Source of the DNA: an uncultured Collinsella sp.
Lineage (GTDB): Bacteria > Actinomycetota > Coriobacteriia > Coriobacteriales > Coriobacteriaceae
Assembly: GCA_900752215.1 (NCBI GenBank)
Contig: CAADUO010000043.1
Coordinates: forward strand, 20,580 to 84,579
Reading direction: 5' to 3'
DNA length: 64,000 bases
Shown in pieces: positions 43,686 to 52,292 of this stretch. Numbering within the stretch: the stretch's first letter is position 1; every line of letters begins with the position of its first letter. The notes under the pieces are model-generated. The model did no database searches and was not told the origin of the DNA. It worked only from the letters and a program-made list of their open reading frames with translations. The translations under genes and the position numbers were made by a program.

Positions 43686-45023
43686 TTAGGGAAGTTCGCG
43701 CTTGACAACCTCGACGATGTCGTCGACAACGCGCTGGGTCAGCTCGTGCGTCTCGGCCTCGGCCATCACGCGGACCAGCGGCTCGGTACCGCTCGGGCGC
43801 ACCAGAATGCGACCGCGGCCGTCAAGCTCCTTCTCGGCAGCAGCGACGGCATCCCAGATGGGCTGGCAATCGTCCAGACCAGCCTTGTTGTCGGAATGCA
43901 CGTTGACGAGCACCTGCGGGTACTTCTTCATGATGCCGGCAAGGTCGGTGAGGGTGCGGCCGGTGCGCTTGAGCACGGCCAGCAGCTGCAGAGCCGTCAC
44001 CAGGCCGTCACCGGTGGTGTTGTGCTCCAGGAAGATGATGTGGCCGGACTGTTCGCCGCCGATGACGGCGCCGTCCGCGAGCATGCGCTCCAGAACGTAG
44101 CGGTCGCCCACGGCGGTCTGAACCATCTCGAAGCCCTGCTCCTTCATAGCGATGGAGAAGCCCAGGTTGCACATGACGGTCGAGACGATCTCGGAGTTGG
44201 CGAGCTTGCCGCGAGCGGCGAGGTCGGAACCGCAGATAGCCAGGATGTAGTCACCGTCGATCTCATTGCCCTCGCTGTCCACGAACAGTACGCGGTCGGC
44301 GTCGCCGTCGTGGGCCAGACCGATGTCAGCATGGGTGCGCAGCACGAGCTCGCGCAGGGGCTCGAGGTGCGTAGAGCCGCATTCAACGTTAATGTCAGTG
44401 CCGCAGTAATCGGTGTTGATGGCATGGACCGTGGCGCCCAGGCGCTGCAGCGCGGCGGGCGTGGTCTGGCAGGAAGCACCGTGACCGCAGTCAACGGCAA
44501 CGACCAAGCCATCGAGCCTCAGGCCATCGAGCGTATCGATGGCGTGGTCGACGTATGCCTTGCGGGCATCCTTCATCTTGATGATGTGGCCCACGCCGGC
44601 ACCGGTCGGCAGCGTATCGGCAGCCATGGCTTCCTCGGACATGACCCAGGCGCTGATCTCTTCCTCGACAGCATCGGGAAGCTTCATGCCCTTGCGGCTA
44701 AAGAACTTGATGCCGTTGAACTCCGGCGGATTGTGCGAAGCGGAGATGACGATGCCGCCGTCGAGCTCGTTCTGAACGGTGAGCAGTGCCACGGCAGGCG
44801 TGGGGATAACGCCGCAGCAATGCGGGCGGCCGCCCTCGGCCATAATGCCGGCGGTCAGAGCGCTCTCGAGCATGGTGCCCGAAAGGCGCGTGTCACGGCC
44901 GATGCAGATGTCCGGACCAAGAAACTTGGTCGCCGCGCGACCCAGACGAAACGCGAGATCGCACGAAAGATCGGCGTTGGCGACGCCACGAACGCCGTCG
45001 GTACCGAAGATGTTCTGGGGCAT
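43686..45023 (-). CDS. glmM: Phosphoglucosamine mutase
   Basis: Interconverts glucosamine 6- and 1-phosphate for UDP-GlcNAc and peptidoglycan (445 aa, family normal). FGTDGVRGVAN at the start, the phosphoserine loop GIVISASHNPPEFNGIKFF, the metal site DGDADRVLFVD and the sugar loop GGEQSGHIIFLEH are all present. AGGGAAGGAGCAATCCT precedes the ATG. It lies 123 nt after rpsI, behind the ribosomal-protein terminator. Confidence 0.96.
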   Translation of the reverse strand: MPQNIFGTDGVRGVANADLSCDLAFRLGRAATKFLGPDICIGRDTRLSGTMLESALTAGIMAEGGRPHCCGVIPTPAVALLTVQNELDGGIVISASHNPPEFNGIKFFSRKGMKLPDAVEEEISAWVMSEEAMAADTLPTGAGVGHIIKMKDARKAYVDHAIDTLDGLRLDGLVVAVDCGHGASCQTTPAALQRLGATVHAINTDYCGTDINVECGSTHLEPLRELVLRTHADIGLAHDGDADRVLFVDSEGNEIDGDYILAICGSDLAARGKLANSEIVSTVMCNLGFSIAMKEQGFEMVQTAVGDRYVLERMLADGAVIGGEQSGHIIFLEHNTTGDGLVTALQLLAVLKRTGRTLTDLAGIMKKYPQVLVNVHSDNKAGLDDCQPIWDAVAAAEKELDGRGRILVRPSGTEPLVRVMAEAETHELTQRVVDDIVEVVKRELP

Positions 45024-45072
45024 AGGATTGCTCCTTCCCTAGCAGGCGATATGCAACCGCCCACCCTAGTCG

Positions 45073-45116
45073 AAAAAGAAAAGCGGGACCCGCCGAGGAA
45101 TCGGCAGGCCCCGCTT
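45073..45116 (-). terminator. Intrinsic terminator of rplM-rpsI
   Basis: Minus-strand stem AAGCGGGGCCTGCC / GGCGGGTCCCGCTT followed by TTCTTTTT. Confidence 0.9.
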
Positions 45117-45146
45117 GTACATTGTATCTCGAAAGGAGATAAAACC

Positions 45147-45542
<396 letters not shown>

Positions 45543-45544
45543 CT

Positions 45545-45988
45545 TTAAGCCTCCAGCTCAATCTTCGTGGGGTTCTGGGCAGCATGCGGATGCTCGGCAC
45601 CAGCGTAGACCTTAAGCTTGGTCATCTGGGCACGGCCGAGGGTGGTCTTGGGCAGCATACCGCGAACGGCGCGCTCGATGACCTTCTCCGGGTGCTTCTC
45701 CATAGCCTGGCGGAAGCTCTCAGCCTTGAGGCCGCCGTTGTAGCCGCTGTGGCGATAATAGGTCTTCGTGTCGGCCTTGTTACCGGTAAGCTGGACCTTA
45801 TCGGCGTTGATGACGACAACGAAGTCGCCGCAGTCGCTGTTGGGCGTGAACTGGGGCTTGTTCTTACCGCGCAGGATCATTGCGATCTGGGTGGCAAGAC
45901 GGCCCAGGACAGCACCATCGGCGTCGACGAGAACCCAGTTGCGCTGGACCTCGCCCTGCTTGGCGTAGTGAGTCGATTTCGAAATCAC
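45545..45988 (-). CDS. rplM: 50S ribosomal protein L13
   Basis: Large-subunit protein (147 aa). THYAKQGEVQRNWVLVDADGAVLGRLATQIAMILRGKNKPQFTP and RAVRGMLPKTTLGRAQMTKLKVYAGAEHPHAAQNP are typical. The start is GTG at 45988, chosen because GGAGGAGTCTAA sits directly upstream. First gene of the L13-S9 operon. Confidence 0.98.
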   Translation of the reverse strand: MISKSTHYAKQGEVQRNWVLVDADGAVLGRLATQIAMILRGKNKPQFTPNSDCGDFVVVINADKVQLTGNKADTKTYYRHSGYNGGLKAESFRQAMEKHPEKVIERAVRGMLPKTTLGRAQMTKLKVYAGAEHPHAAQNPTKIELEA

Positions 45989-46145
45989 TTAGACTCCTCC
46001 ATGTACAGTACGTGTTGTTACAGAGATTCACGGGGCTCTGCAAGTAACCCGTCCATATTACCCCGCTCGCCGTACGAGTCAACAGGTATTTTGGCTCCGA
46101 CCAGAGTTTCTGCACATGTCATCCACGAGCCGTGACGTCGCGACG

Positions 46146-47024
46146 CTAGCGCTCGACAAACGCCTCGATATCTCCCAGCAAGCGCTTTGCCTCCTGACGG
46201 CCCTGGATATACAGGTCCAAAAGCTTTGCCGAATCGTGCTCGACATGGCCGACCTCGACCGGCTTTTGCGGAGCGACGACCAACGCGCGGCCCTCGCGCT
46301 CATACTTCCACAGGTGCATGCGCTGGATGTTGTAACGGTCGTGGCGCGTCTCGATAGCCTCGAGCAGATAGGGGTAGTCGGCATAACGCGCACGCGCGGC
46401 CGGCAAAAACTCGTAGGGCTTTTTCTCGTACGAACGGTCCTGCGTGACGATGACGACCGCGCGGTCGAAGCCCGCCTCCTCGAGCACATGCTCGATAGGA
46501 ACCGAATCGGCCACGCCGCCGTCGACGTATTTGTGCCCGTCTATCTCGACCGGCGGCGTCACCAGCGGCAACGAAGTCGAGGCGCGCACGGCGTCGAGAT
46601 CGAGCACAGCGCTTTTGACCGGCAGGTACGTGGCGGTTCCAAAGAGCATGTCCGTCGCGACGGCGTACATCTCGATGGGGCTCGCGTCGAACGTCTCGTT
46701 GTCAAAGGGATCCAGGCGGTCCTGGACATCGTTGAAGATAAAGTCGTAGCCGACGATAGAGCCCGTGGATGCAAACGATGCGGCGCCCATGAAGCGGTTG
46801 TCGCTGCAGAAAGCCAGGTTGATGCGGTTGGCACGGCCGATCTGATGCGACTTGTAGTTTACGCCGTTGAGGGCGCCGGCCGATACACCGTAGACAGCCG
46901 GAATCTCGACGCCCGCCTCCATGAGAACGTCGAGCACGCCCGCGGTAAACTGCCCGCGAAAACTACCGCCCTCCAGGACGAGCGCGACCTTGCCGGCGTT
47001 CTTTGCCTTATCTTCTGCAGTCAT
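46146..47024 (-). CDS. Patatin-like phospholipase family protein
   Basis: A serine acyl hydrolase of the patatin fold (292 aa), YjjU/RssA-like. LVLEGGSFRGQFTAGVLDVLMEAG is the oxyanion loop, YGVSAGALNG holds the nucleophile Ser (GxSxG) and YVDGGVADSVP the catalytic Asp (DGG). No signal peptide. An AGGAGGTCGATATG site precedes the start. Possible roles are phospholipid turnover or detoxification; the substrate is unknown. Confidence 0.9.
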   Translation of the reverse strand: MTAEDKAKNAGKVALVLEGGSFRGQFTAGVLDVLMEAGVEIPAVYGVSAGALNGVNYKSHQIGRANRINLAFCSDNRFMGAASFASTGSIVGYDFIFNDVQDRLDPFDNETFDASPIEMYAVATDMLFGTATYLPVKSAVLDLDAVRASTSLPLVTPPVEIDGHKYVDGGVADSVPIEHVLEEAGFDRAVVIVTQDRSYEKKPYEFLPAARARYADYPYLLEAIETRHDRYNIQRMHLWKYEREGRALVVAPQKPVEVGHVEHDSAKLLDLYIQGRQEAKRLLGDIEAFVER

Positions 47025-47137
47025 ATCGACCTCCTGCGATTGCGTTTTGGCTTTCTTCTACCCAGTTTTGGGATGGCGAGCGCGCAGGTTTTTCGAGGCG
47101 GCAGGTGAAGCGGAAAGTGTGCCCCAGTTTGAGGCGG

Positions 47138-47385
47138 GATTCCGGGATGCGTTTTCCGCTTGATGTGCCATTGGGAAAGCACGTCCCACTCTACGGCTCG
47201 ATTCCGGGTTGCAGTTTCCGCTTGAGGCGCCATCCGGAAAATGCATCCCATTCCGAGCTTAGATTCCGGGATGTACTTTCCGCTTGAGGCATCATCCGGA
47301 AACTACATCCCAGTCTGAGCGCGGATTCCGGGACGTGCTTTCCGCCTGGGCTGCCATCGGGAAAGCGTGTCCCGGTCTGCGTTGC
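47138..47385. repeat. 62-bp tandem hairpin repeat, four copies
   Basis: GATTCCGGG recurs at 47138, 47200, 47262 and 47324, an exact 62-bp period; a partial earlier copy is visible from about 47110. Each unit has a GGGATGTACTTTCCG-like arm and its inverted copy (CGGAAACTACATCCC in the third), so motifs alternate in orientation at 29- and 33-bp steps. No gene is present in 47025-47706. Confidence 0.85.
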
Positions 47386-47389
47386 CAAG

Positions 47390-47652
47390 GCGTTTTCTTT
47401 ACGCCCGCGCCCTGCATAGAGTTCGATTCTCCGCGGTACGGGGGGGGATCCGTTGATGCGGCGCATGGCCGGCTGAGATTCGATAAACATCGCATCCGTT
47501 TTGAGTCGGAAGTTTGCGCGGAGAATCCGCGTATTTGCTTCGCAAATCCGCACCGGCTTCGGCCGCCTGCCGGCGTCCTCGCCCGCGGGCTAAAAACGCT
47601 TACGCGTTTTCTTTACGCCCGCGCCCTGCATAGAGTTCGATTCTCCGCGGTA
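47390..47652. repeat. 49-bp direct repeat carrying tmRNA 3'-end sequence
   Basis: 47390-47438 and 47604-47652 are identical 49-bp copies, 214 bp apart. Each contains GAGTTCGATTCTCCGCG, the T-arm sequence of the tmRNA that ends at 47707, but on the opposite strand. These look like old attachment-site or duplication scars. Confidence 0.7.
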
Positions 47653-47662
47653 TCTGTAAGTA

Positions 47663-47698
47663 ATAAAAAAGCAGGTAGAGACACTTCTCTACCTGCTT
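47663..47698 (-). terminator. Terminator of tmRNA gene
   Basis: Minus-strand stem AAGCAGGTAGAGA / TCTCTACCTGCTT followed by TTTTATTA. Confidence 0.9.
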
Positions 47699-47706
47699 GT
47701 AACTAT

Positions 47707-48070
47707 TGGTGGAGGCGCGGAGAATCGAACTCCGGTCCACGAAAGCCCCCTGATTGGCATCTCCAAGCTCAGTCGCTGGTTTAGTCTCGGACGCTTTGCG
47801 CGCAGCGACACGCTCGCGGCGTCCTAACCGGTTCGGTCTTAGCCTGCGCCATACCGATTACGTGCGCAGGAGCATTCCCCTAAAATGACGTCGCGCCGGT
47901 GTCGGGGAAATCACCGGGTTGACGCGCCGCTATAAACTAAGCAGCGAGAGCCATAGGCTCAAAAGAAGAGTTGTTGTCAATTCAATTTGACGGTACCCCT
48001 GTTTAACGAGGCGAGGAGACCTCGGCTTGCTTCCTCTCTCAGAGCTATCGTGTCGAAACCAGTCGCCCCC
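47707..48070 (-). ncRNA. ssrA: Transfer-messenger RNA
   Basis: Rescues stalled ribosomes. The 5' end GGGGGCGACTGGTTTCGACA and 3' end GGAGTTCGATTCTCCGCGCC plus TCCACCA form the tRNA-like acceptor and T arm; about 364 nt. The tag frame reads DNNSSFEPMALAA then TAG. An in-frame TGA lies two codons before the Asp, so the tag can start no earlier than the Ile or Asp codon. The C-terminal ALAA fits the ClpXP degron consensus. Confidence 0.97.
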
Positions 48071-48306
48071 GAATGTCGGGAAGTCTGGATGGCATTGGGC
48101 ACGCGCACCCAACACCCGTCGACTTTTCAAGGAACGTGCAGGGCGAGCCCCGCTTGTGGAGTGTTATCTTACCACGTTCTGAAAGCGGACAGCTGTTCTA
48201 TGCACGAGCTGTGAAGACCCCAATGTGCGCCGCACTTCGCACTTTTGTTACCGATTGCGTCACGTATATTTTCGCCAAGCAAAATTGACCCGTCGAAAGG
48301 ACCGTT

Positions 48307-48741
48307 ATGGATACCAAACAGCAACTCGTCAATGCCCTCGCAGGCCTGGGTTCAACCATTACCGAAGCTATGGATGTCATCGAAGGCTTTGTCCCCTGTG
48401 GACATCCCGCCCTCACGGTATCGAACGCACTCGTCGCGCTGGACGCTGACGATGATGCGGCTCTCGCCCAGCAGCTTGAGACCGTCGAGGGCTTTATCGA
48501 CCACGTGAGCGAGAACCGCGGCGTGACCGCCTACCACGGCATCGAGGTCGAGCTCGCGGGTCCCAAGGCCGATCTGCTCGCAGCAATCCGCGAGGTAGGC
48601 ACCCTTATGCAGACCGCAGGCGTCAAGAACACCCAGGTCAACGAGTGGGTCTACCGCAGTCTGGCAGCACTCGACAGCTCCGACGAAAAGGCAGCCGAAA
48701 AGCTCGCAGAAAGTCCCGCCATTAAGGCCGAGCTTTTGTAA
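48307..48741 (+). CDS. Hypothetical protein
   Basis: A 144-aa acidic, helical, soluble protein I do not recognise (MDTKQQLVNALAGLGSTITEAMDVIEGF...). It has a single cysteine near residue 31 and no membrane span. GTCGAAAGGACCGTT provides a good ribosome site, and its codon use matches the genome, so it should be real. It stands alone between tmRNA and the PIN gene. Length and composition suggest a small helical bundle. Confidence 0.7.
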   Translation: MDTKQQLVNALAGLGSTITEAMDVIEGFVPCGHPALTVSNALVALDADDDAALAQQLETVEGFIDHVSENRGVTAYHGIEVELAGPKADLLAAIREVGTLMQTAGVKNTQVNEWVYRSLAALDSSDEKAAEKLAESPAIKAELL

Positions 48742-48799
48742 ATAGCAGACGCGGGTCCCTTGGCGCATCGTCGTCCAAGAGGCCCGCAAACAGTTCGCG

Positions 48800-49315
48800 T
48801 CAACCGATAGCCGCGCCGCCGCGTTCGGCCAAGGCCAAAATCGGCATCATTTGACGAGGTGTCTTTGCTGCAAGATCGGCATGTTCGAGCAGCTTGCGAT
48901 CGTTAGTTACCAAATAATCGACCTGTGCGCGCTTGCATGCGGCGAGTACCAAGTTGTCCTCGTAATCGCGATGGAGCGCTAAATATTTGTCGGCCAGCCA
49001 AAGGTCCGACGCATCTGCACCCACGGCCGTGGCGTTTTCGGTCATGTTCCGAACAAACGCCAACGCCGCATCGCCAATTGCACGGGCAGATGCCTCGTCG
49101 AGCGCTCCCCCGCTGGCAAGAACGCTACGCTTCAGCTCGTGTTGGACAACGTACAGCACGTCCTTAGCGATATGCACCGGAAAGAACAGCAACGCCCCCG
49201 TCTCCGTCGCCTGCCCAATAAACGCACGCGCGACAAGCGACTCGGCATGGTCAACGCAAAACGAATCAACCCATACGTTAGCGTCCACCATGATCTTGAG
49301 AGGCGCCCCACTCAC
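48800..49315 (-). CDS. PIN-domain protein, probable toxin of a toxin-antitoxin pair
   Basis: A 171-aa PIN-fold ribonuclease. IMVDANVWVDSF gives the first acidic residue and DYEDNLVLAACKRAQVDYLVTNDRKLLEHA the later ones, so the metal site seems complete. The start is a GTG at 49315 whose GTGA overlaps the antitoxin stop, a typical coupled arrangement. No separate ribosome site is needed. Its likely target is RNA (family knowledge); a few such proteins are ordinary RNases. Confidence 0.85.
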   Translation of the reverse strand: MSGAPLKIMVDANVWVDSFCVDHAESLVARAFIGQATETGALLFFPVHIAKDVLYVVQHELKRSVLASGGALDEASARAIGDAALAFVRNMTENATAVGADASDLWLADKYLALHRDYEDNLVLAACKRAQVDYLVTNDRKLLEHADLAAKTPRQMMPILALAERGGAAIG

Positions 49316-49665
49316 TGGATCATCCCCTTTTGGCGATAATGCTCATCCATGGCTTCGGAATAGATTGCGTCCCAACCGCGATCGTCGGATACGGGCGACG
49401 TAGCGATGCCCAGGTCCGCGTAAAGCTGATCCGCCGCTGCCCACGACGCGGCGAACGGAGTATCGGGCACGACGGTCTGTTGCCGGTCGTCGACGGCCGC
49501 AAGCACTTCCTCACACTGCCCGCCACCCTGCGCGACCTTGGCCACCACCTTTTTGATGAGCTCGGGCAGTGACCCGCCCGAAAGCCGCAGTGCCTCCTCG
49601 GCACGGTTCTTGACCTGGCGATCCACGCGAACGTTCACCTGCGCCATGCCGCTAACAGCACCCAC
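49312..49665 (-). CDS. RelB/DinJ-like antitoxin partner of the PIN protein
   Basis: About 117 aa. The N-terminal AQVNVRVDRQVKNRAEEALRLSGGSLPELIKKVVAKVA resembles ribbon-helix-helix antitoxins of the RelB/DinJ group and should bind its own promoter. The acidic C-terminus (about 70-117) would wrap the toxin. Start: GTG at 49665 has GGGAG upstream; the ATG at 49647 is the alternative. It overlaps the toxin by 4 nt. Confidence 0.8.
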   Translation of the reverse strand: MGAVSGMAQVNVRVDRQVKNRAEEALRLSGGSLPELIKKVVAKVAQGGGQCEEVLAAVDDRQQTVVPDTPFAASWAAADQLYADLGIATSPVSDDRGWDAIYSEAMDEHYRQKGMIQ

Positions 49666-49687
49666 GTTGATCCCGCTCCCTTCAAAT

Positions 49688-49734
49688 GCTAGCACCGCTA
49701 GCAACACTATATAGAGAAGCTAGCAAATGGTCAA
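49688..49734 (-). promoter_or_regulatory. Toxin-antitoxin promoter with three GCTAGC operator sites
   Basis: On the minus strand TTGACC (49729-49734), 17-bp spacer, TATAGT (49706-49711): a near-consensus promoter. GCTAGC palindromes at 49689, 49697 and 49719 overlap its spacer and start region, as expected for autoregulation by the antitoxin. Confidence 0.7.
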
Positions 49735-49808
49735 ATGCAAAAGGCCTGCGTCAGGACGACGCCGATGCCGTCCAGGCGCAGGCCAGATAACGTGGGCGAA
49801 CACGTCTG

Positions 49809-51884
49809 CTAACGCAGGTAAGCCTTTGCGTTGCCCAGGCTGTAGGCGATCGTTGAGCCGTTGTGCAGCAGCGACGACGCCTGCGGAGTAATCATGCCGG
49901 TAATACCCAATGCCAACAGCGCCGAGTTGGTGAGCATCACCTTGGAATACGAACTCGTCAGACGATCAATGAGACCCTGGCTCATGCGGCGCAGGCGCAC
50001 GATCGCGGCGAGATCCGTGTCGGTCAGGATGATGTCGGCGACCTCCTTGGCGATGTCGCTTCCACCGCCCATGGCCAGACCCACATCGGCCAAACCGAGC
50101 GCCGGCGAATCGTTGACGCCGTCGCCCACCATGGCAACATGGCGTCCCTCGCTCTTAATGCGCTCAACATACGCGTACTTGTCCTCGGGCAGCAGCTCGG
50201 CCTTAAACTCGTCGACACCTGCCTCGCGAGCAATGCGCTCGGCCGTGCGTTCCGAGTCGCCCGTGAGCATGACCACGTGCTTAACGCCCAACGCATGCAG
50301 GTCGGCGATGGCCTCGCGGACCCCGGACTTGAGCGGGTCCTCGATACCGAGCACGCCCACAACGGTACCGTCGACCGCCAGATACAGCGGCGACAGGCCC
50401 TGCATCTGGAGCTCGATTTGCTCCTTAATGTCGGACTCGAGCTGCGCGCCCTCATCCTCGAATACAAAGTGCGCCGAGCCGATAATCGCGCGTCGCCCTT
50501 CGATGGACGAAGCGATGCCGTGCGCCACGATGTACTCGACGGCGGCATGGCGCTCGCGGTGCTCGAGCCCACGCTCGCGGGCGGCGTTGACCACGGCACG
50601 CGCCACCGGATGCGGGAAATGCTCCTCCAGGCAGGCGGAAAGGCGCAGAATCTCGTCCTCGCTCCAGCCATCGGTGGTGAGTACGCAGGCAAGACGCGGC
50701 TGCGCCTCGGTAAGTGTGCCGGTCTTATCAAACACAATGGTGTCGGCCTTGGCAAACGACTCAAAGTACTTGGCGCCCTTGACCATGACGCCCATCTTGG
50801 CAGCATCGCTCATGGCAGTCATGACGGCGACGGAACCCGTGAGCTTGAGTGCGCACGAGTAGTCGACCATCAGCGCCGCCGAGGTCTTGATGAGGCTGCG
50901 GGTGGTAAGCGCAACCAGACCCGCGAGCAGGAAGTTCCACGGGACGATCTTGTTGGCAAGGTCCTCCATATGCGATTGGCCCTCGGACTTGAGTGAGTCG
51001 GCGGTCTGCACGAGCGAGACGATCGAGCGCAGCTTGGTCTGCGCCGTGTTGGCGCGCACGCGCACCAAGATGCTGCCGTCTTCCACGACAGTTCCGGCGA
51101 ACACGTCGTCGCCTGCGCTGCGCTCGACTGCAAGCGGCTCGCCGGTCAGGGTCGCCTGGTTGACCATGGCGCTCCCCTGTTCGACCACACCGTCAATGCA
51201 GATGGACATGCCGGTGCGTACGGCGACCAGATCGCCGGGCTCGAGCTCGGTCGCAGCAACGCTCACCTCGGTGTCGCCGACGACCTTTTGCGCCTTGTCG
51301 GGCACATCGAGCAGCGAGTTGATGAGCTCGTTTTCGCTCATGGCGCGGGTGTAGTCCTCGAGCAGCTCGCCCACGTTGAGCAGGAACATCGTCTGGCCCG
51401 CAGTGTCGACATCACGCTTGACGAACGAAATGCCGATGGCCGAAGCGTCGAGCACAGGAACGGTCAGGCGCGGCTGTGCCAGCTCATGAAGGGCAGCGCG
51501 CAAAAATGCCATGTAACCGGCCACGACAAACACCGCACGCAGAGGCGTCGGCAAGAACCAGCGACGTGCGTAATGGGCGCCGACGAGTGTCGCCAGGTCC
51601 ATAACGAGTTTGTGCTTGCGCGGCTCGAGTTGCATCACATAGCCCGACTTGGCATCGGCGATAGCTTGAGCATCGAGTGCGCCCAGGGCGTCGAGCACGC
51701 TCGCACGACGCGGCTCGTCGTACTCCAGCGCCATCTGGCCAATGCGGCCATACACGCGCACTTTGTGCACGCCGTCGATGTCGCCGCCAAGCTTAAGAAG
51801 TGCGTCGAGATCGCTCTCTGGCACAGGACCCGCCAATTGAAGACGGGTCCTGCCAGGGATCTCGCTAATAATCGAGAATCTCAT
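49809..51884 (-). CDS. Heavy-metal-type P1B ATPase with unusual SCA metal motif
   Basis: Membrane metal exporter (691 aa). The phosphorylation site FDKTGTLTEAQ, actuator TLTGEPLAVE, HP locus EEHFPHPVARA and hinge MVGDGVNDSPALG are intact. The N-terminal segment (1-80) is a degenerate HMA-like domain without CxxC. Where CPC, SPC or CPH is usual, the sixth membrane span reads DYSCALKLTG, so the metal is not predictable; Mn, Zn or Fe are all possible. It follows a small DUF6110-like gene by 18 nt, probably one operon. Confidence 0.9.
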   Translation of the reverse strand: MRFSIISEIPGRTRLQLAGPVPESDLDALLKLGGDIDGVHKVRVYGRIGQMALEYDEPRRASVLDALGALDAQAIADAKSGYVMQLEPRKHKLVMDLATLVGAHYARRWFLPTPLRAVFVVAGYMAFLRAALHELAQPRLTVPVLDASAIGISFVKRDVDTAGQTMFLLNVGELLEDYTRAMSENELINSLLDVPDKAQKVVGDTEVSVAATELEPGDLVAVRTGMSICIDGVVEQGSAMVNQATLTGEPLAVERSAGDDVFAGTVVEDGSILVRVRANTAQTKLRSIVSLVQTADSLKSEGQSHMEDLANKIVPWNFLLAGLVALTTRSLIKTSAALMVDYSCALKLTGSVAVMTAMSDAAKMGVMVKGAKYFESFAKADTIVFDKTGTLTEAQPRLACVLTTDGWSEDEILRLSACLEEHFPHPVARAVVNAARERGLEHRERHAAVEYIVAHGIASSIEGRRAIIGSAHFVFEDEGAQLESDIKEQIELQMQGLSPLYLAVDGTVVGVLGIEDPLKSGVREAIADLHALGVKHVVMLTGDSERTAERIAREAGVDEFKAELLPEDKYAYVERIKSEGRHVAMVGDGVNDSPALGLADVGLAMGGGSDIAKEVADIILTDTDLAAIVRLRRMSQGLIDRLTSSYSKVMLTNSALLALGITGMITPQASSLLHNGSTIAYSLGNAKAYLR

Positions 51885-51902
51885 AATTTGTGCCTGAGAG
51901 CG

Positions 51903-52148
51903 TTACTCGGCTGCCTCGTCAGCAGCGGCCTCGCTCTGGGTGATGTAAGCAGCCTCGGCAACCATGTCGTCGACATTAGCCTTGGCCTGCTCGACCATGT
52001 CCTGGTAGCCGTTCTTGATGCGCATGCCGCACGCGATACCCTGCACGCAGGCATTCTTTACCGGAGCGCTGGTAAGCAGCTTGATGCCGGCCGTGCCAAG
52101 CAGAAAACCGCCACCGACAAGCAGGGTGTTAAAAGTCGACTTCTTCAT
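51903..52148 (-). CDS. Small membrane protein, DUF6110-like, upstream of P1B ATPase
   Basis: An 81-aa protein with an N-terminal hydrophobic segment (TLLVGGGFLLGTAGIKLL, about 6-24) and a helical acidic tail. It fits the DUF6110 proteins seen next to metal ATPases (family from memory). AAGGGAGAAGCAAC gives the ATG at 52148. Two cysteines in KNACVQGIACGM could bind metal. It probably assists the ATPase. Confidence 0.7.
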   Translation of the reverse strand: MKKSTFNTLLVGGGFLLGTAGIKLLTSAPVKNACVQGIACGMRIKNGYQDMVEQAKANVDDMVAEAAYITQSEAAADEAAE

Positions 52149-52257
52149 GTTGCTTCTCCCTTTTGCCGCACAAGCGCGGCATGGTGCCTTAGCACCCGAG
52201 TTCATTAGTTTGCTCGAGCACGCTTTGAGACTAGTTTAGTCGAACTATTATGGTCAA

Positions 52258-52274
52258 CCAAAGTTAACCTTTGG
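52258..52274. promoter_or_regulatory. CCAAAGTTAACCTTTGG palindrome upstream of the ATPase operon
   Basis: A 17-bp imperfect palindrome between the ABC exporter stop and the small membrane gene. AGTTAACC recurs at 55902-55909, upstream of the ABC genes, as part of AGTTAAC-N4-GTCAACT. One metal-responsive regulator may control both (inference). Confidence 0.45.
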
Positions 52275-52292
52275 AAATCTTGGTCCCCTTTC

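Noticed and set aside
47138..47385. Tandem repeats considered as a CRISPR array
   Set aside because: Units are contiguous without unique spacers and have internal hairpins; no cas gene nearby.
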